Shown here: in pieces, positions 60,222 to 64,000 of the stretch
Position numbering within the stretch: position 1 is the stretch's first letter
Layout: every line of letters begins with the position of its first letter
Assembly: GCF_024347515.1 (NCBI RefSeq)
Contig: NZ_AP025493.1
Span: forward strand, 744,001 to 808,000
Source of the DNA: Vibrio gigantis
GTDB lineage: Bacteria > Pseudomonadota > Gammaproteobacteria > Enterobacterales > Vibrionaceae
DNA length: 64,000 bases
Direction of reading: 5' to 3'
Translations under genes and position numbers: made by a program
The notes under the pieces: model-generated
Seen by the model: only the letters and a program-made list of their open reading frames with translations
What the model was told of the DNA's origin: nothing
Database searches by the model: none

Positions 60222-61577
60222 TTAGATGACTTGTCGCTTCTGTTCGTACATTTTTTCATCAGCGGCTTTCAAGAGTGCATCGACATCATTGTAGTTGTTA
60301 CTATGAATAACCCAACCGACGCTAATTCGAAGGTAAATAGAATGCGCCTCGTAAACAACGGGGGCCGAACATATCGCCTTTCGTAGTTTAGTCACTATCG
60401 AAGATACGTGTTGATCATCGATGATGCGTGGCAATAAAAGTAAAAATTCATCCCCTCCTATCCTTGCGACGATATCTGAAACACGCAACTCACTCCTAAT
60501 GCGGTTCGCGCACTCGATCAATACCTGATCGCCAGCCGCATGACCATAAGTGTCGTTGATTGCTTTAAACCCATCGAGGTCTATATTTACAACGGCAAAG
60601 GTTCTTGCTCTCTGTTTGAGAGTGGTGTTAAAGGCCTGGTTGAGGCTATACATGAAATATCTGCGATTCGGTAACATCGTTAGCGCATCATGCATAGAGC
60701 GGCTATCTGCAATGCGGTACAGGCGATATATAGTAAAGAAGGCAAACGCCAGCACTAACATTGTGGAGTAACCCACCAGTCTTACCGCTTGAATTCTATA
60801 CCAAGGCTCATCCATTAATACATGCTCGTTGCCGGAGAGAGCAAGGTACCAACCACCATATGGAAAGCTCACCTGTTCGGTGGTAAACGCATTATCAAAC
60901 ACATCCTGAGAGCCATAAAAGACAGCGCCATCTTTACCTGAACTGTTTACACCGCGAATCGCGAGTTGATACTTATTTTCGATGTTCCCGATCCCTATAT
61001 CTTCAAACAGCTCATCTAAACCGATTACAGCACTAGAGACACCCCAGTAATCTTGATTGAATGGCGGATCTCTAAAGATCGGAGTGCGTGTAATGAGGGC
61101 TTGCCCTCCTTGAAACAGTTCAAAGGGACCAGCGATAAAAGTGTTGCCAAGATTACGAGCTATCTCAACAGACTCCCATTGATTTGGATGGTCACGATAA
61201 TTGATACCGAGAATCTGCTCATTGCCTTCCAGAGGGTAAACAAAATTTAGAATGTCGTCTTTGGCGAGCCCGATAAGTCGAATATGGAAGCCATCTTGAA
61301 TGATATTCTCAGCAATCTTGTCCCAATTTTTCACTTCACCATCGGGGTTGATGGTCACTAAAGTCGAGAAATTATTGAGGATATACATATCTGACACGAT
61401 CGCGGCTTCAATCCGAGAACGAATAATGGATAGTTGCTTTTTTGCCTCTGAATACGATTCGTTTTTAAGAAAAGTTAATTGCTTGGCGTGAAAGAACTCT
61501 ATTGCGCTTACTATCGCAAGGAAGAAAAGAAAAGATACTACTTTGGCAGACCACTGCTTGCTAGAACCACTTGGCAT
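60222..61577 (-). CDS. membrane diguanylate cyclase with CHASE domain
   Basis: A 451-residue inner-membrane cyclase. Helices at about 12-30 and 265-287 bound a periplasmic CHASE sensor (about 75-200, with GINYRDHPNQWESVEIARNLG and ALITRTPIFRDPP). The GGDEF domain (about 293-450) has an intact GGDEF at 374-378 and the inhibitory RxxD at 365-368 (RVSD), five residues upstream, so it should be active and feedback-inhibited. Monocistronic. The CHASE ligand is unknown. Confidence 0.9.
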   Translation of the reverse strand: MPSGSSKQWSAKVVSFLFFLAIVSAIEFFHAKQLTFLKNESYSEAKKQLSIIRSRIEAAIVSDMYILNNFSTLVTINPDGEVKNWDKIAENIIQDGFHIRLIGLAKDDILNFVYPLEGNEQILGINYRDHPNQWESVEIARNLGNTFIAGPFELFQGGQALITRTPIFRDPPFNQDYWGVSSAVIGLDELFEDIGIGNIENKYQLAIRGVNSSGKDGAVFYGSQDVFDNAFTTEQVSFPYGGWYLALSGNEHVLMDEPWYRIQAVRLVGYSTMLVLAFAFFTIYRLYRIADSRSMHDALTMLPNRRYFMYSLNQAFNTTLKQRARTFAVVNIDLDGFKAINDTYGHAAGDQVLIECANRIRSELRVSDIVARIGGDEFLLLLPRIIDDQHVSSIVTKLRKAICSAPVVYEAHSIYLRISVGWVIHSNNYNDVDALLKAADEKMYEQKRQVI

Positions 61578-61816
61578 TGACGAACCTCTAACACTTTTGT
61601 TCTATATACTGCCTTATAACGGCTCATTTCTGGCTTATTACTCTAGTATGCCGCTAAGTCATTAAAAATCTATACTAACGTCGACTATCTATCAAATATT
61701 GAGTCATTCATCACTTCAGACTTCTTAACTAAACGAATGATTTAATCAAAAAGGGTTAGTGAACCTTATAAAGCTAACATTGTATTGACTCAAAGCTTAC
61801 ATTAAAGGATTCATCA

Positions 61817-61864
61817 ATGTTATTTTACATAAACTATCAATCAGCTTGGTACCTCACGACATGA
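61817..61864 (+). CDS. 15-residue leader peptide overlapping the DUF3541-type gene
   Basis: An ATG at 61817, seven bases after a strong AAAGGA, opens 15 codons ending in TGA at 61862-61864. The stop overlaps the ATG of the next gene in ATGA. That next ATG has no ribosome binding site of its own, which supports coupled translation through the leader. The peptide is aromatic-rich (five Tyr, Trp or Phe). Confidence 0.5.
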   Translation: MLFYINYQSAWYLTT

Positions 61865-63009
61865 AGTTAAAAACTATCACACTGTGTACATTGCTATCAG
61901 CCTCTGTTGCCGTTGCTGTTCACGCACAAGAAAACGCTCAAGCGCCAACCGTAGCGAGCGTTCAATTCCAAGCAGATTCGCTCAACTCTCAAGAACAGTC
62001 TTTCAAGCAGTCTGCTGACCTTATTCGCACCACCTACGAAAGCCAGCTGTACACTCTACCTGCATTCAAAGAGGGTCACTACGGGCTGCGAATGTATCGT
62101 CAGACATTAGACGACAAATATTCCGCTGCAGTGTGGAGTGACATGGCAAGAGTGGCAAGCAAGCTCAGCACCCTGTCAAATGATGTTCAAACCATGGAAC
62201 AAATCGTACTCTACTCAGAGAAGCGTGTTGCATCTTATATTGGGGATAACGATGAGCGCAGTGTTCGACGCTACAACATCACCAAGCACATGCCAGAATA
62301 CCTCTACCTTGGCGTCGACCTTCTTGGTTCAATGGCTCGTGCTAATGAATACGGTTTAGAGCACAAGAACGACGCCAAGCTGCGCGAAATCATTCGTCGC
62401 TATGACTTCTCACGATATGTAACCAATCAAGACATGGTGAAAACGTGGGCGGCTCAATTAGCTAATCAGGTATACTGGCTGCGCCAACTGGGTGAACAAG
62501 ATGTCGTTGATGAGTTCGTCGATACCTTCAAAAAGGCATACCCAGACGATAAAGATAAGAAACTCTCAAGCCAGCAATTTGGCAATAAAATCTATGGCAT
62601 GACGCACGTCATCTTTGGCGACTCCGAGTACTACCAGCATCAAGTAAGCGAACAAGATCATCAATGGATCTACGATTACTTCAGAGAAAACATCGATACG
62701 ATTCTACTTCGTGCGAAAGAAGATGTGATCGCTGAGGTTGGATTAACCTTCTTATTGGCAGGTTTAGAAGATGATCCCGTTGTCGAGAAAACTCGACTCG
62801 CGATTCAAGCTTCAATCGATGAGAAACAAGGCATGATCCCTTCAATTACTGGCGATTTTGACCTTGAGTACGGTGAACACCGCAATGTGCTAGCAATCAT
62901 GCTACTCGATTGGCAACAAGTGAATGAAGCACCGACTTACGAAGGTAACCCTAAGGTATTTACTAATACCCCTTACGGGCTCATAAAAAACCAACCGCTG
63001 AAGAACTAG
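61861..63009 (+). CDS. exported DUF3541-type protein
   Basis: A 382-residue protein with a signal peptide (MKLKTITLCTLLSASVAVAVHAQ, cleavage near residue 23). The mature part is helical, with LREIIRRYDFSRYVTNQDMVKTWAAQLANQVYWLRQLGEQDV as its most distinctive stretch, resembling DUF3541 proteins of Vibrio and Shewanella from memory. The helical pattern is like an alpha/alpha toroid but no catalytic residues are identified. Start at ATG 61861; the open frame begins with TTG at 61846. Terminator follows. Confidence 0.65.
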   Translation: MKLKTITLCTLLSASVAVAVHAQENAQAPTVASVQFQADSLNSQEQSFKQSADLIRTTYESQLYTLPAFKEGHYGLRMYRQTLDDKYSAAVWSDMARVASKLSTLSNDVQTMEQIVLYSEKRVASYIGDNDERSVRRYNITKHMPEYLYLGVDLLGSMARANEYGLEHKNDAKLREIIRRYDFSRYVTNQDMVKTWAAQLANQVYWLRQLGEQDVVDEFVDTFKKAYPDDKDKKLSSQQFGNKIYGMTHVIFGDSEYYQHQVSEQDHQWIYDYFRENIDTILLRAKEDVIAEVGLTFLLAGLEDDPVVEKTRLAIQASIDEKQGMIPSITGDFDLEYGEHRNVLAIMLLDWQQVNEAPTYEGNPKVFTNTPYGLIKNQPLKN

Positions 63010-63038
63010 CAGCAATATCTAGGTTGTTTAGAACCCCA

Positions 63039-63075
63039 AAAGCCGCATGCCTTCCGAGGCCTGCGGCTTTTTAAA
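63039..63075. terminator. bidirectional rho-independent terminator
   Basis: A 10-bp stem AAAAGCCGCA/TGCGGCTTTT, extended inside by GCCT/AGGC, lies between convergent genes with T-runs on both strands. Confidence 0.9.
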
Positions 63076-63089
63076 TTCTTACCAAACCA

Positions 63090-63710
63090 TCACACAGGTT
63101 CTGGGGGGACTTTGTTCATCACTATCGTGAAATCCCCTTCAGCGTAGCCTTCTATCAGAGAGACATCGTCACACAACGTTTTACAGAAGCGATACACGCC
63201 CTGAGGGTGATAACTCATTAAGGTGTTACGCGAAGGATATTGGCTTGAATTGAGAAGATTAAAAATCACCGTTTGATTCGCCAATTCAAACATACGAGTG
63301 ATCATGTTGATCAGGTAGTCTGAATCACGAGAGATATAATTCAGTGAGCCACTTGCTATAACCACATCGTGTGCTCGGAGATTCATCTTACTCATATCAC
63401 CCGATAAAAACTGACAACGAGCCTCGGTGTAGCTTTGCTTAGCCTTTTTGAGGAAGTCTGCGTGTTGATCAACGCCCGTGTACGATTGAATGCAATAGAT
63501 ACTGTCGAGCAGTTCAAACAACTCTCCGTAGCCACAGCCTAAATCCAAAACACTTTTTTTCTCAAAATCGGCTGAGCGAGCAATCACTTCAAAGCGACAT
63601 AATTGGCTCTCTTCGCTAGTCCAACCTAAAGACTTCGCTTTATCACCATTCGAACGGTTAGTCTGCTTTCGGTGATACCAATACACCTTAAGACGATCAC
63701 GCCAGTGCAT
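63090..63710 (-). CDS. class I SAM-dependent methyltransferase
   Basis: A 206-residue methyltransferase. Motif I VLDLGCGYGELFELLD near residues 55-70, acidic motif II YTGVDQHADFL, and motif region VVIASGSLNYI. Substrate unknown. Its ATG at 63710 shares one base with the stop of the upstream sensor kinase gene (TAATG), so it is translationally coupled to it; the open frame to 63728 starts with GTG within the kinase gene. Confidence 0.85.
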   Translation of the reverse strand: MHWRDRLKVYWYHRKQTNRSNGDKAKSLGWTSEESQLCRFEVIARSADFEKKSVLDLGCGYGELFELLDSIYCIQSYTGVDQHADFLKKAKQSYTEARCQFLSGDMSKMNLRAHDVVIASGSLNYISRDSDYLINMITRMFELANQTVIFNLLNSSQYPSRNTLMSYHPQGVYRFCKTLCDDVSLIEGYAEGDFTIVMNKVPPEPV

Positions 63711-64000
63711 TACGAGAAATCCACCCACACTTCACGTCCACCAGCCAACTCTTGGTTATGGTATTGCCATTGGTATTGCGCGAGCAGCTTCTCGGTGAGC
63801 TCTAGCCCTAAACCAAAGCCCAAATGATTGTCTTCTTCCGCGCCATCGGTATTGTGATTAACAATGGTGACTTTTAAGCCCACTTGAACGATATCCACCG
63901 TCCCGCTTCCTGTATGTTGAAAGGCATTACGGATCAAGTTAGTCAATACAATTCGAGTTAGCCCGACAGGCAACTGGCACTGTGTGTCGTCGCTTTCAAG
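63710..64000 (-). CDS. sensor histidine kinase, C-terminal part (runs off the window)
   Basis: Only the last 96 codons are in the window and the frame stays open to base 64000. They hold the end of a HATPase domain: N box NLIRNAFQHTGSGTV, then LGFGLGLELTEKLL (G box). The N-terminus, sensor and phospho-accepting His lie beyond the window, as does any response regulator gene. Coupled to the methyltransferase gene downstream. Confidence 0.85.
   Translation of the reverse strand, partial: LESDDTQCQLPVGLTRIVLTNLIRNAFQHTGSGTVDIVQVGLKVTIVNHNTDGAEEDNHLGFGLGLELTEKLLAQYQWQYHNQELAGGREVWVDFS

Noticed and set aside
1..64000. tRNA, rRNA, CRISPR array, integron attC sites, prophage
   Set aside because: No tRNA-like cloverleaf, rRNA, regularly spaced repeats, cas genes, integrase or phage structural genes were seen.

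Overview
The window looks like chromosome II of a marine Vibrio, probably of the Splendidus group; the genus is well supported by gene content, the species is inference. Pointers are gbpA with its upstream c-di-GMP-I riboswitch, luxPQ, two Qrr small RNA genes with sigma-54 promoters and LuxO-type boxes, an OmpU-like porin, the cold-shock gene next to a diguanylate cyclase, and hcp-hcr. Most genes have clear ribosome binding sites. Intergenic regions are AT-rich and often close with strong hairpin terminators.

Layout. 1-4.4 kb: the 3' part of a phosphomannomutase gene, a secreted orphan, aroG, a DUF3313-type lipoprotein, a DUF3820 protein and a small XRE-like regulator. 4.7-6.3 kb: c-di-GMP-I riboswitch and gbpA, a chitin-binding lytic polysaccharide monooxygenase. 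6.4-15 kb: a full caa3-type cytochrome c oxidase operon, read leftward: coxB-coxA-ctaG-coxC-(DUF2909 gene, opposite strand)-SURF1-Sco-like protein-ctaA-cyoE. A 264-bp MITE-like element sits on the ctaG stop codon. 15.4-22.9 kb: a phosphohexomutase under a candidate Fur box, an exporter, a FAH-family protein, a porin, the Hsp70-like yegD, a DUF1289/CWC protein and a HopJ-family protein. 23-33.4 kb: a signalling block with a PilZ protein, luxQ-luxP, yceH, tmaR, an M15-type peptidase and a second hybrid histidine kinase. 34-40 kb: a long-form GAPDH, hcr-hcp (nitrosative stress) and a lipoprotein hydrolase. 40-50 kb: amino-acid exporters with LysR/Lrp regulators, a MocR regulator with a divergent flavin-binding protein, a urea transporter, an AraC regulator and an HlyD pair. 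50-58 kb: Qrr gene no. 1, codBA, a cold-shock gene, a diguanylate cyclase, an orphan gene, an ScfR-like regulator and Qrr gene no. 2. 58-64 kb: RhlE-type helicase, a CHASE-GGDEF cyclase, a DUF3541-type protein with an overlapping leader ORF, a methyltransferase and the end of a sensor kinase gene.

How the parts connect. The window holds the AI-2 receptor (LuxPQ), two outputs of that phosphorelay (the Qrr RNAs), a diguanylate cyclase whose 5' leader carries a 12-13 nt complement to the conserved Qrr pairing core, a PilZ effector, a second cyclase with an intact inhibitory site, and a chitin adhesin gene under a c-di-GMP riboswitch. Read together, this is a plausible quorum sensing to c-di-GMP to chitin-attachment circuit within about 56 kb. 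Individual links are known in V. cholerae; their clustering here and the base pairing are inferences from the sequence. Most lesser-known genes are called from remembered family resemblance, not from a search.
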